A stretch of DNA of 64,000 bases from Lyngbya sp. PCC 8106 (lineage in GTDB: Bacteria; Cyanobacteriota; Cyanobacteriia; Cyanobacteriales; Microcoleaceae): positions 107,482-171,481 of the forward strand of contig NZ_AAVU01000009.1 in the NCBI RefSeq assembly GCF_000169095.1, in the 5' to 3' direction. The notes beneath the pieces were generated by a model. That model was not told the origin of the DNA. It made no database searches and was given only the letters and a program-made list of their open reading frames with translations. A program made the translations under genes and the position numbers. Of this stretch, positions 17,451 through 26,595 are shown piece after piece (position 1 is the first letter of the stretch; each line of letters starts with the position of its first letter).

Positions 17451-17552
17451 ATGAGTGTTGGTGCAGTAATCGCTTATGCTGGAATTTATGTCGCTGCTTT
17501 AGCAGTTGCATTCGGATTTCTGTTTGCGTTTCGTTTGATTAAGCTGATTTAG
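17451..17552 (+). CDS. petL: Cytochrome b6f complex subunit PetL
   Basis: This 33-residue single-helix protein begins MSVGAVIAYAGIYVAALAV and ends FAFRLIKLI. That matches the small PetL subunit in length, in the single transmembrane helix and in the conserved ending (F-A-x-R/K-x-I-K-L-I). PetL sits at the periphery of the cytochrome b6f complex in the thylakoid and helps stabilise it. A GGAG ribosome-binding site lies nine bases before the ATG. The start is only 40 bases after the IS-like right end, so the promoter and leader of petL lie in or across the remnant. A perfect hairpin follows the stop. Confidence 0.8.
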   Translation: MSVGAVIAYAGIYVAALAVAFGFLFAFRLIKLI

Positions 17553-17579
17553 TTTAGCCAAGCTTGTTAACGACAGTAG

Positions 17580-17599
17580 AGACGTTCAAGAGAACGTCT
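17580..17599 (+). terminator. Hairpin after petL
   Basis: AGACGTTC and GAACGTCT form a perfect 8-bp stem with a four-base loop, followed by TTTACC. It lies 28 bases after the petL stop and before the convergent pentapeptide gene. Its short T-run makes it a weak rho-independent terminator, possibly bidirectional. Confidence 0.5.
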
Positions 17600-17637
17600 T
17601 TACCGAAGTTAGATTTTTAGTTCAATGAATAGATTTG

Positions 17638-19914
17638 CTACTGTCTCAGTTTTAAACACTGACGAACATCATCCGACAATCCCGAATTGTTACCAAACTT
17701 TGCTTCTTTGACAATCGCATCAATCACGTTACTCCCAAACAAGTTAGCCCCTCGTAGATTGGTTTTGAATAGTTTCGCTTTGCTGAGATTAGCATGACGA
17801 ATTTGGGCGTAAGCGAGATTAGCTTCACTGAGATCAACTTTAACCAGTGTCGCCCGAGTTAAATCCACCCGACAAATTTGCGCCCCGATCATCACAGCAC
17901 TATTTAAGTTCACCTGACGTAAAATGGCACAATTGAGATTCGCTTCACTGAGATTCGCATTTTTCAAGTTTGCTTCGCTAAGATTCGCATTTCTCAAATT
18001 CGCTTCACTCAGATTTGCTTTATTTAAGTCAACTCGATAAAGATTAGTTGCTTCTAAATTAGTACGGGTGAGATTGGTTTGAGATAAATTAGCGTTTGAA
18101 AAGTTAACTCCACTCAGATTAGCACCTGTTAAGTTAGCATCTTGAAGATTAGCACCCTTGAGGTTCGCATGGGTGAGGTTTACTCCAGTTAAATTGGCTC
18201 CTCTGAGATTAACATTTTGTAAATCCGCACCACACAAGTCTGCATAACTCAAGTCGGTTGCATTTAAGCTGGCATCCAAGAGATTAGCATGGGTTAATTT
18301 AGCCTGTCTGAGACTTGCTAAATCAAGAATCGCTTTAGTCAGATTAGCATTTGTGAGATTGCTTTTGTTTAAATAGGCGCGTCGCAAATCTGTCGCAATT
18401 AAACTCGCATGGCTTAAGTCCGCTTCCGTGAGATTAGCAACTAAAAGTTGAGACTGATCTAAGATAGCGCCGCTGAGATTGACACCACTGAGATTGGCGA
18501 GTCGTAAGTCTACTTGAACGAGTTTAATTTCGCTGAGATCGCTGTCTCGCAGATCAGCACCCCGTAGTTCGATACTCCCCAAGTTTATACCTTTGAGGTT
18601 AATTCCTCGCAAATCAGGCCCTTTGGATTGACAAAAAATCCGACAAGAATCAAAACTGGTTACGAAAGAAGAAGCTTTTTCTTCAGGAACTCTCACCAGA
18701 TGAAACTGTACATTTTCAGTGAAAATAGTAAAGACCAAATTAAACACTTCTAAAAAGTGAATTAGACGTTTACATTGGTCTTCTTCATAGTCTTGGTATT
18801 GTTGAATCAGCTTGGATATACACAGTTCTAGATAAGTCCGAGCCGAACTACAAATTAAGACAATTTTTAACAGCAGAATCACCAGAGTCAAGGGATTTCC
18901 CTGGGAAGTTAAGAGCGAAAATATCGGAGAAGGAGTTTTGTTATCTTCGGTTGTCAGAGTTTCGATCAAGCGGTTACAAGTGCGAATAATTAAACCTTTA
19001 TTGATCACCCGATCTTCGTAATGGGTGTAAATAATTTTAAGTTTTTTATTCAGTTTTTCTCGAACCTTATTAATCGGAAATTGATCGCTCCCGGAGAGCA
19101 TTAAATATTGAGGTAAGGTCTTTTTAAAGTCTGCGTAATTTAGGTCTTGGGTGTCTCGGAGAAAGAGTTTAGCTTGCTGGTTGTAGCTGGAGATTCTTTG
19201 AGCCGATATTGTCCTTTTGATCAGTTGAATGACATCATCTCCGAGTTGAGTCGGATTTGATCGTTTTTCACCCAACATCGTTGTCGAATTTGCTCGCGCC
19301 ACATACATGGCTAAATCAAATTTGTACTTGTCTTTAAGCTGTTTTGATAAATTTCGGGCAAATTCTTTTTGTTCATGGGAGTTATCTTCGTTGTTGATAT
19401 ACTCAGGAACCAGTAAATACGAAGTATAACGATGACTCCAATCTTTTTTTGATTTTAACGCACAGTTTTTAATCGCTTGATATTCTGAACTCTTAAAGAA
19501 GTTCCGTAGCCAAACTCCCAAACGATTCAAATTCGGAGCAATAGCAATGCTCTCATCTTCTTGTGTTTCTTCTAATAACTCAATAAATTGTTGAACAAAG
19601 TTATGCTTTCTGTTAATGTACCAGTTATTAATCAGAATATAGCAAACCCGCTTGAGAGTATTTCTAAAACTCAACTCTCGTTTCGATTCAATGATATTGT
19701 TGATTGCTTGAACAACGGGTTCGCTCTCAGGACAACATAGATGAATAAAGATATTTTCAAACTCATCTAAAACCTTTTCAGGTTCCCACTGATGAATAGA
19801 TTTGAGAAAAAACTGGTAGATGACTTCCTGATCAAGTTCTGGATCGGGTATGGTGGCATAACCATCGGAATAGGATTCCACCTGATAGTCGTTATATGTA
19901 CATCCGTTTGTCAT
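17638..19914 (-). CDS. Large pentapeptide-repeat protein with conserved helical N-terminal domain
   Basis: The 758-residue protein has two parts. Residues 1 to about 420 form a helical domain I do not recognise, with ILINNWYINRKHNFVQQFIELLE, KDKYKFDLAMYVARANSTTM and NPTQLGDDVIQLIKRTIS. From about 430 to 745 runs a right-handed-helix pentapeptide array of A(D/N)LXX units (for example LTGANLSGVNFSNANL), about 60 units. A similar protein of 772 residues is encoded at 55727-58045 with the same N-terminal blocks, so they are paralogs. There is no signal peptide. The hydrophobic stretch LTLVILLLKIVLICSSART (about 340-360) could be buried or membrane-associated. The function is unknown. Confidence 0.85.
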   Translation of the reverse strand: MTNGCTYNDYQVESYSDGYATIPDPELDQEVIYQFFLKSIHQWEPEKVLDEFENIFIHLCCPESEPVVQAINNIIESKRELSFRNTLKRVCYILINNWYINRKHNFVQQFIELLEETQEDESIAIAPNLNRLGVWLRNFFKSSEYQAIKNCALKSKKDWSHRYTSYLLVPEYINNEDNSHEQKEFARNLSKQLKDKYKFDLAMYVARANSTTMLGEKRSNPTQLGDDVIQLIKRTISAQRISSYNQQAKLFLRDTQDLNYADFKKTLPQYLMLSGSDQFPINKVREKLNKKLKIIYTHYEDRVINKGLIIRTCNRLIETLTTEDNKTPSPIFSLLTSQGNPLTLVILLLKIVLICSSARTYLELCISKLIQQYQDYEEDQCKRLIHFLEVFNLVFTIFTENVQFHLVRVPEEKASSFVTSFDSCRIFCQSKGPDLRGINLKGINLGSIELRGADLRDSDLSEIKLVQVDLRLANLSGVNLSGAILDQSQLLVANLTEADLSHASLIATDLRRAYLNKSNLTNANLTKAILDLASLRQAKLTHANLLDASLNATDLSYADLCGADLQNVNLRGANLTGVNLTHANLKGANLQDANLTGANLSGVNFSNANLSQTNLTRTNLEATNLYRVDLNKANLSEANLRNANLSEANLKNANLSEANLNCAILRQVNLNSAVMIGAQICRVDLTRATLVKVDLSEANLAYAQIRHANLSKAKLFKTNLRGANLFGSNVIDAIVKEAKFGNNSGLSDDVRQCLKLRQ

Positions 19915-20666
19915 GCTGTTTTGTTGTCTGACGAAACAACCCTCTCACAATAAAAACAAACATTAAGCACCCAATCCCAACCTTTTTTGTAAAAAATTTC
20001 GAGATCACACCCCCAAAATCTCATCAAGACCTCAGTCTAGACAAGAAGTTTGAAGATTTGATGAAACCTAATCTCAGTGTACAAAAGCTCGTCCTCTGCA
20101 TTGAGATTTTGCTGAGAGTCCGAACCGAAGTCAACTGAAAATTACAACTTCATAGACCATTATACCTACGAGACTGACACTTCGGATAATATTCTTTTTT
20201 TATCGCTTAGGAGTTCAGCCCCCCAAAAGACCGTGACCTATGACCTGCGACTTGTAGTTCTCATCAAAAAAGGGGGAGTAACTTCCTACCCGATATCAAC
20301 CTTTACCCTTATACTGTTAACTAATCTTATCTTCTACGCTTAATATTCCATATATACTCAGCTCAGTCAGTCTATTGTCGGCGTTAGATTTCTAGCTAAT
20401 CTGGCAAACTCAGTTATTCTCATTGAACTCCAATCAAAAATTGGTAGAAGTAAGCACATCCTTTTGCTGGCTATCAGTGCAAAAATTGATTACAGTTCTT
20501 GAATCACAGTTTTATAATTTAACCACCGACCGACTGAAGCGCGTAAACTGAAGAATATCCAAGCTCTTCTGTATACCGTCGAGACACCAACTCATTCTCC
20601 CGAAAGTTGCTGTCCCTTGCATTCACAAAGATGATTTTAAAGTACAGGTCTTTTTGGTAAAGGTCT
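19915..20666. other. Long divergent intergenic region
   Basis: This 752-base gap separates the divergent pentapeptide and cyclase genes. It is AT-rich with no convincing coding sequence. The 20519-20710 minus-strand open frame has no ribosome-binding site and low-quality composition. The gap probably holds promoters and long leaders for both genes. No riboswitch or tRNA structure was recognised. Confidence 0.5.
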
Positions 20667-23600
20667 ATGAAATCGGCATCTCCAGGCAATCCCAAAGAGC
20701 AAACCGTCACCAGAACCGTAGATGTTAATGTTGATGAGAATAGTCAAAAAAGTTATCCCTCATCTCAAGACATGACCTCCTCTGTCTCCCCAGACAATAT
20801 ACCCCCAGGTCAATCTACAGGCAATGGAGGAAGTAGTGCAGCCATTGTGCCATCGAGCAATAGTGGTAGCTTCTCCTCATTTTTGGCACCCTTGAAAAAG
20901 GACAACTTTGTTCAAGTCGTCAAAGAGGTTGAACAAAAGCTCAAAACCGTTAATGAAACCCTCTCGATCCTCGATAACCTACTCGACGCCCAAGGGTTTG
21001 AGGCAATCCTCAACGAAATGCTCTGTTCGATCACCCTCAAAACAGGTGAATTACTCAGCGCCGATCGGACAACCATTTGGTTAGTCGATGATGAAAAACA
21101 CGAACTGTGGTCAATTGTCGCCAAAGGAGAAGACGGAAAACCCCTAGAATTGCGAATTCCGAGCGATGCTGGAATTGCTGGAGAAGCAGCCACCTCCAAA
21201 CAGGTGGTGAGTATTCCTTATGACTTCTACGACGATCCCCGTTCCCAAGCCGCCAAAGAATCCGATCGCAAATATGGGTATCGTACCTACACCATGATGG
21301 CAATGCCCCTTCTCAACGAAGAAGAAGAATTAGTGGCCGTTGTCCAACTACTCAATAAACTCAAACCCGAAAGCGATCTCGAAGCCCCTCTAGAAGAAAA
21401 AATCGATAAGCGCGGCTTTACCGAAGACGATGAGCAACTGTTCACCGAGTTTGTCCCTTCCATTCGCCTGATTCTCGAATCTTCCAAATCCTTCTACGCC
21501 GCCACTCAAAAACAACGAGCCGCCAAAGCGTTGATGAATGCGGTGAACTCCCTGAGTAAATGTAGCCTGGATCTCGAAGAAACGCTCAAAAACGTCATGG
21601 ATCAGGCGAAAGAACTGATGAACGCTGATCGCAGTACCCTTTGGCTTCTCGATGCTGAAAAAGGCGAACTCTGGACAAAAATCCCGATTGAGGGCAAACT
21701 CACCGAAATCCGCATCCCTGCTAATGCTGGATTTGCCGGAATCGTCGCTGACACGGGGGAACCTCTGCTCATTTCCTTTGATGTTTACGAAGATCCCCGT
21801 TCCGTTAAATCCCAAGAAACAGACCAAAAAACAGGATATCGTACCTGTAGCCTATTGTGTATGCCTGTGTTCAATTCCGATGAACAATTAATCGGAGTCA
21901 CCCAGCTTATTAACAAGAAAAAACAAGGCGAATATCCCCCCTACGACCCCGACAATTGGCCCGAGCCTCCCGAACAATGGAAAGCCAGCTTTAACCGCAA
22001 TGATTTAGACTTCATGCGGGCGTTTAATATTCAAGCCGGAATTGCCCTGCAAAATGCCAAACTGTTTGAAACCGTGCGTCAGCAAGAACAAATGCAGCGC
22101 GATATTCTGCGTAGTTTGAGCAACGGCGTCATTTCAACCGACAGAAACGGGAAAATTATTGCCACCAATGAATGCGCTCAAGAATTACTCGGTTTAAGTG
22201 AAGCCGATGTCACCGCAGGTCAGTATGTTCCTGATCTGATTCATCTCAAAGAAGGCGACTTTACCAAATGGTTTGAAACCGCCCTACATCCAAAAGATGC
22301 CAAAGATCGACAGCAATATTATCCCGATCAAACCCTATTATCCGGTGCAGCAGAAGAACCCCAAAGTATTAACCTCTCGATCAACTCCATGTCCGATGTC
22401 TGTGATCCCAAAAAAGTCAGCGGGGTTCTCGTCGTTATGGAAGATATTAGCGGTGAAAAAGAGGTCAAAAATCTCATTTATCGCTACATGACTCCAGAAG
22501 TCGCCGAACAATTACTCGCCAGTGGGGATATCGGGCTAGGCGGTAAACGCAAAGATGTTACGGTTCTCTTTAGTGATATTAGAAGCTATACAACCCTGAC
22601 AGAAAAGCTACAAGCCGAAGAAGTCGTTACCATGCTCAACGAATATTTTGAGGAAATGGTAGACACCGTACTCAACTACAAAGGCACTCTTGATAAATAT
22701 ATCGGCGATGCGTTAATGGCGGTATTTGGTTCTCCAGCCCCGCTAGAGGATCATCCCTGGATGGCAATGCAAGCGGCCGTTGAAATGCGCTATCGTTTGG
22801 TAGACTTTAATCAGATCCGAGTTGATCACGGGCTATTACCCATTAGTATTGGTATGGGATTACATTCCGATGAAGTCATCAGTGGGAATATTGGCTCGAG
22901 TAAACGGATGGAATTAACTTCTATTGGAGATGGGGTAAATTTAGCATCTCGTTTAGAAGGAACCAGTAAACAATACGGAACCGATATTATTATTAGCGAC
23001 AATACTTATCATCGCTATGCAGAACGGTTAATCGTCCGCGAACTTGACTACATCACCGTCAAAGGGAAAAGTAAACCCGTCAAAATTTATGAGTTAGTCG
23101 GAATTCGAGAAGGAAAACTCGCCCGCCCCCTCTCCGAACCAGAACAAAAAATTATCGACCACTACCACAAAGGACGGGATTATTATCTCAAACCCGCCCG
23201 AGAAAAACTCAGCGACCAAGATTGTGTGAACTTGCTCGAACAGTTGGAAGAATTGTCCGACGCTCAACTGGAAGAATTGTCTTACGATGACAAAGAAATG
23301 CTCGCAGAAATGATGATCTTGGAGTTGTCTCTTGAAAAACTGGTTGAAATTCTCGGAGAAAATACAGTTGAGCGTCTCGAACTTCCAGCCTTGAAAACCA
23401 GTCCCATCGAAGAAGCGATCCTCAAGGTTAAAAACAAATTTCAAGATAAAAAAATTACCCCTCGCGAGAGAAAAAAATTATTGATTGCCAAACTGAAACA
23501 GTTCAGCGCCGCACCCCCAACTCAACAAATGCTAGAAGAGGAAGCCAAAGAAATGTCGCTTCCTAAGTTAATAAAGTTGATCGACCTGGCGAAAAAAGAA

Positions 23601-23777
23601 TTTGCAACTCAAGCTACAGAAGCGTTCAAAAACGCCAAGCGAGAATTTTTGGAGGTGTTGAATATCGATCCCAAAAATAAAGCCGCCAAACTACACGTTG
23701 ATCGCTGTCGTTTGTATGAAACCAGCAAACCCCCCGGTGAAAGCTGGGATGGCGTCTGGAAGTTGACCGAAAAGTAG
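20667..23777 (+). CDS. GAF-GAF-PAS class III adenylate/guanylate cyclase (CyaB type)
   Basis: The 1036-residue protein has two GAF domains (about 105-245 and 300-460), a PAS domain (about 480-600) and a class III cyclase catalytic domain (about 615-800), in the order of Anabaena CyaB1/B2. Its GAFs are expected to bind cyclic nucleotide and regulate synthesis of cAMP. Metal-binding Asp is in LFSDIRSYTTL (near 635) and GDALMAVFGSP. The substrate-specifying pair appears as Lys in LDKYIGD (near 676) and Thr in MELTSIGDGVNLASRLEG (near 751). That is the Lys/Thr combination reported for CyaB1, where most adenylate cyclases have Asp. A charged helical tail of about 230 residues, rich in EELSDAQLEELSYDDKE-like heptads, follows. 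Confidence 0.92.
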   Translation: MKSASPGNPKEQTVTRTVDVNVDENSQKSYPSSQDMTSSVSPDNIPPGQSTGNGGSSAAIVPSSNSGSFSSFLAPLKKDNFVQVVKEVEQKLKTVNETLSILDNLLDAQGFEAILNEMLCSITLKTGELLSADRTTIWLVDDEKHELWSIVAKGEDGKPLELRIPSDAGIAGEAATSKQVVSIPYDFYDDPRSQAAKESDRKYGYRTYTMMAMPLLNEEEELVAVVQLLNKLKPESDLEAPLEEKIDKRGFTEDDEQLFTEFVPSIRLILESSKSFYAATQKQRAAKALMNAVNSLSKCSLDLEETLKNVMDQAKELMNADRSTLWLLDAEKGELWTKIPIEGKLTEIRIPANAGFAGIVADTGEPLLISFDVYEDPRSVKSQETDQKTGYRTCSLLCMPVFNSDEQLIGVTQLINKKKQGEYPPYDPDNWPEPPEQWKASFNRNDLDFMRAFNIQAGIALQNAKLFETVRQQEQMQRDILRSLSNGVISTDRNGKIIATNECAQELLGLSEADVTAGQYVPDLIHLKEGDFTKWFETALHPKDAKDRQQYYPDQTLLSGAAEEPQSINLSINSMSDVCDPKKVSGVLVVMEDISGEKEVKNLIYRYMTPEVAEQLLASGDIGLGGKRKDVTVLFSDIRSYTTLTEKLQAEEVVTMLNEYFEEMVDTVLNYKGTLDKYIGDALMAVFGSPAPLEDHPWMAMQAAVEMRYRLVDFNQIRVDHGLLPISIGMGLHSDEVISGNIGSSKRMELTSIGDGVNLASRLEGTSKQYGTDIIISDNTYHRYAERLIVRELDYITVKGKSKPVKIYELVGIREGKLARPLSEPEQKIIDHYHKGRDYYLKPAREKLSDQDCVNLLEQLEELSDAQLEELSYDDKEMLAEMMILELSLEKLVEILGENTVERLELPALKTSPIEEAILKVKNKFQDKKITPRERKKLLIAKLKQFSAAPPTQQMLEEEAKEMSLPKLIKLIDLAKKEFATQATEAFKNAKREFLEVLNIDPKNKAAKLHVDRCRLYETSKPPGESWDGVWKLTEK

Positions 23778-23801
23778 AAACAGGCTAGAGAACAATCCCG
23801 A

Positions 23802-23829
23802 GAGCGGCGAACGCTTGAGAACGCCGCTC
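23802..23829 (+). terminator. Hairpin after the cyclase gene
   Basis: GAGCGGCG (23802-23809) and CGCCGCTC (23822-23829) make a perfect 8-bp GC-rich stem with a 12-base loop. It lies 25 bases after the cyclase stop. No T-run follows, so termination strength is uncertain. Confidence 0.45.
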
Positions 23830-23990
23830 CCCAGCTTCAAAACATCCAAATGTTAATTTTAGATTCAATTTTGATCTCATTGAGACTGTAACTGAATAAA
23901 ATTGGTATAGAATTAATACGTTCTAGAGGATTTTCACTGATGAAATCCATGCGATAGACCTCAAAATTTGAGATACAGTGTGCTTAAGAT

Positions 23991-24569
23991 ATGACTAAAC
24001 TAAGTTCCCATTTTTCCGATGTTGAATGGCTGGAGAAGGTTCACAATCTGTTGATCGAAATCGCTCGGGCATCACTATCCGACTTACCTCGACTCCCCGA
24101 AAGAGTCTCCACAGAAGCCCTGCCCCTCGCCCAAAATGCTCAAGTCCTGCAAGAAAACACCAGCCAATTCAATCCTGACCTCAATTGGGCGCAACAAAGT
24201 AAGTGGCTAGAAGATGTTCGTCAACTGTTACTCGAACTGTCTCGGATTGCCTTATCTGAGCGTCCTAAACTTCCCGATAACATCGCTCAAAGAGCCTTAA
24301 TGCTGGCGGAAACCGCTCAAGATTTACGGGAAAATTTGCCAGACAACGGTGAAGTTGAGTGGGAAAATGAAGAGACTCCCCTCACCCATGAGTCCAAACC
24401 GGATGAAGCCTCGACTTCTACCGAACAGCTTCTTCAGCAACTTCAAAACCATTTGCAAGCAGAACAAGCCCGCAGCAGTAACCCTCAGCTTCCTCAATGG
24501 CAACAAGTCTTAACCCTACTCGATGTCGCCAAAGAAATCTACAGCCAAATCCATCAATCCTCCCATTAG
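23991..24569 (+). CDS. Hypothetical protein with duplicated ~85-residue helical unit
   Basis: The 192-residue protein holds two related units. VEWLEKVHNLLIEIARASLS in the first aligns with SKWLEDVRQLLLELSRIALS in the second, each followed by LPRLPERV/RPKLPDNI and ALPLAQNAQVLQEN/ALMLAETAQDLREN. An acidic linker and a helical tail (TEQLLQQLQNHLQAEQARS) come after. The duplication is plain in the sequence, but no known family is recognised. It lies about 210 bases downstream of the cyclase gene on the same strand, with a hairpin between. Confidence 0.68.
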   Translation: MTKLSSHFSDVEWLEKVHNLLIEIARASLSDLPRLPERVSTEALPLAQNAQVLQENTSQFNPDLNWAQQSKWLEDVRQLLLELSRIALSERPKLPDNIAQRALMLAETAQDLRENLPDNGEVEWENEETPLTHESKPDEASTSTEQLLQQLQNHLQAEQARSSNPQLPQWQQVLTLLDVAKEIYSQIHQSSH

Positions 24570-24808
24570 AGGAGAAATATCTCTAAAAGTTAACATTTGA
24601 TGATGTTTCGATTAACTCTCAAACCCGGTCAACTTCTCTATGCAATGCTTATAGTTATCGTATTTTCTGAAACTTGATCGCCCCCATCAAGGTCAAGAGA
24701 TCCCTAAAATCTATCTTCGGGATGATGGAGAAAACCCGTTAATTTTGTGCTATAGTTGGTTAGTAAAAGCTCGCCGAATATACGCTCCAAAGCTTAAAAG
24801 AATTTTGT

Positions 24809-25003
24809 ATGGAATCTGATAGTCAACCTCCTAGTGCCTCTAGTCATTCTAGCGACTGGTTTGCGAATTTTGTGGGAACAGTTATTGCTCTAATCACGCT
24901 AACGCTACCCCTACTCGCGATTGCCCATTATTCCCCCAGTCAAGGTGCAACTTGGCAGTCTCCTCCCTATCCGATTCAAGGTTTAACCAACAATCAACCC
25001 TAA
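24809..25003 (+). CDS. Small single-helix membrane protein
   Basis: The 64-residue product has a Ser-rich soluble N terminus (ESDSQPPSASSHSSDWF), one transmembrane helix (about 22-43, FVGTVIALITLTLPLLAIAHY) and a Pro-rich tail (WQSPPYPIQGLTNNQP). The layout suggests a thylakoid or plasma-membrane accessory protein, but I cannot name it. A strong rho-independent terminator starts four bases after its stop, which supports it as a genuine monocistronic gene. Confidence 0.6.
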   Translation: MESDSQPPSASSHSSDWFANFVGTVIALITLTLPLLAIAHYSPSQGATWQSPPYPIQGLTNNQP

Positions 25004-25007
25004 AGAC

Positions 25008-25057
25008 CACTTCTCGCTCTCTCCGAAGCGAAGTATTGGAGACGGGAGGTGTTTTTT
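25008..25057 (+). terminator. Rho-independent terminator of the 64-residue gene
   Basis: CACTTCTCG (25008-25016) pairs over nine positions (two G-U) with CGGGAGGTG (25043-25051). The enclosed arm also pairs partly, and six T residues follow directly (25052-25057). Confidence 0.75.
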
Positions 25058-25088
25058 CCCTCTAAACCCCAGGGCTGTTTCATTATCA

Positions 25089-25285
25089 GTCAACCGTTCC
25101 CCGGATTGAAAAGCTGGGGCTTGCGGTTGACTCGATTCCCGAGTTAAAAATTGCCGGGGGATGGGGTGACGGGGGTGATGGGTGAAGTGCGCTTCTGATT
25201 AAAAATAGTTTTTTCGCGCATAGAAATTCTCCCAACCTCCCAACCTCCCAACCTCCCCATCTCCCCATCTCCCAACCTCCAGTTC
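25089..25285. repeat. Mosaic heptamer repeat element, copy A
   Basis: It opens with a hairpin, GTCAACCG...CGGTTGAC (25089-25131). A shared core follows: GAGTTAAAAATTGCC, then GGATGGGGTGACGGGGGTGA, then a TAAAAATAGTTTTTTCGCGCATAG-like block. It ends in heptamer units CCCAACCT/CCCATCT (about 25230-25280). The same order in the same orientation is found at 28265-28525, and the reverse orientation at 63590-64000. Open frames across it are artefacts of the 7-base period. The remaining bases up to 25512 hold no gene. Confidence 0.7.
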
Positions 25286-25512
25286 AATCAAATTTTAGGG
25301 AGAAAATGAAACAGTCCTGCCTCTAAACCCGGCTTCTGATGGACTCCTATTGTTTTGTGGTGAGATGATCATCTCAATTCCTGAGTTTAGGGTTGGCTCG
25401 AACACACGATCGCTCCTAGAATGCTAAATGGGAGATCATCCATTCCAATCTGTTGATGACTCGACAGACCAACAGGAAGATCTCCCCTAAAAAATAGCTT
25501 GGAGAACGATCA

Positions 25513-26031
25513 GTGGACTTATCGCGGATTACACCCCAGCCCGAGCCGGGACTGATTAACGTACTTATCGAAATTCCTGCCGGAAGCAAAAATAAGTACG
25601 AGTACGACAAAGACTTACAAGCCTTCGCCCTAGATCGGGTGCTTTACGCCTCCGTACAATATCCCTATGATTACGGATTTATTCCCAATACTCTCGCTGA
25701 TGACGGAGATCCCCTCGATGGAATGGTGCTAATGGATCAGCCCACCTTCCCCGGATGTGTGATCGCAGCCCGACCCATCGGTATGCTAGAAATGATAGAT
25801 GGGGGCGATCGCGACGAAAAAATCCTTTGTGTTCCAGAAAAAGACCCTCGCTATAAGCAGGTGAAGTCACTCAAAGATATTGCTCCTCATCGCTTAGATG
25901 AAATTGCTGAATTCTTCAGAACCTACAAAAACTTAGAAAAAAAAGTCACCGAGATACTCGGGTGGAAAGATGTTGATCAGGTCAATCCTTTAATAGAAGA
26001 GTGCATCGCTGCCGGGAAGTCCAAAGGCTGA
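25513..26031 (+). CDS. ppa: Inorganic pyrophosphatase
   Basis: The 172-residue family I soluble pyrophosphatase hydrolyses pyrophosphate to phosphate in the cytoplasm and pulls biosynthetic reactions forward. Catalytic metal-binding residues are seen in YDYGFIPNTLADDGDPLDGMVL, with later lysines and tyrosines in KDPRYKQVKSLKDI and FRTYKNLEKK. The start is a GTG at 25513, supported by GGAG at 25501, eight bases upstream, and by the canonical MDLSRITPQPEPGLINVLIEI-type opening. Next downstream is panD, 47 bases away. Confidence 0.96.
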   Translation: MDLSRITPQPEPGLINVLIEIPAGSKNKYEYDKDLQAFALDRVLYASVQYPYDYGFIPNTLADDGDPLDGMVLMDQPTFPGCVIAARPIGMLEMIDGGDRDEKILCVPEKDPRYKQVKSLKDIAPHRLDEIAEFFRTYKNLEKKVTEILGWKDVDQVNPLIEECIAAGKSKG

Positions 26032-26078
26032 GACTCAGTTTAAGAAAATATTGATGGGTTTACCCCGAAAGTAAGACC

Positions 26079-26438
26079 ATGTATCGCACGCTCCTATTAG
26101 CGAAAATTCACAACTGCACCATCACGGCCGCCAATTTAGAATATGTCGGTAGTATTAGTATCGATCAAACTTTACTAGAAGCTGCCGATATTCTCGTCCA
26201 CGAACAAGTGCAAGTCGTGAATCTCGCTAACGGGGAGCGCCTGATCACCTATGCGATCGCAGCGCCGCCCGGTTCCGGTGCCATCGAACTTAATGGTGCT
26301 GCGGCCCGCTTAGGAATGACAGGTGATCGGATCATCGTGATGTCTTACGGACAGTTGACTCCAGAAGAAATCAAAACCCACATTCCTCAAATTGTTTTCG
26401 TAGACGAAAAAAACCGAATTCTTGAGGTTCGGGGCTAG
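26079..26438 (+). CDS. panD: Aspartate 1-decarboxylase
   Basis: The 119-residue PanD makes beta-alanine from aspartate for pantothenate and coenzyme A synthesis. The self-cleavage site that generates the pyruvoyl cofactor is Gly24-Ser25 in LEYVGSISID, exactly where it lies in characterised enzymes. NGAAARLGMTGDRIIVMSYGQL is the conserved C-terminal core. It is in the same direction as ppa with a 47-base gap, and co-transcription is plausible. Confidence 0.96.
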   Translation: MYRTLLLAKIHNCTITAANLEYVGSISIDQTLLEAADILVHEQVQVVNLANGERLITYAIAAPPGSGAIELNGAAARLGMTGDRIIVMSYGQLTPEEIKTHIPQIVFVDEKNRILEVRG

Positions 26439-26595
26439 AATAATACTGGTGCTTCGGTAATAAAATCTTCAACACCAATAAAAAACAGCGGTGCAACTGT
26501 TCCATAATTGATCGTAGTAACCCTCATCAGTACAATAGATGAGGCTTTCAAGTCTTAAATTTTTAGTCCTACGTTTAAGGTTGAATACCACAAAG

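Noticed and set aside
20519..20710. 63-residue minus-strand gene before the cyclase
   Set aside because: It overlaps the cyclase start, has no ribosome-binding site and unusual composition.
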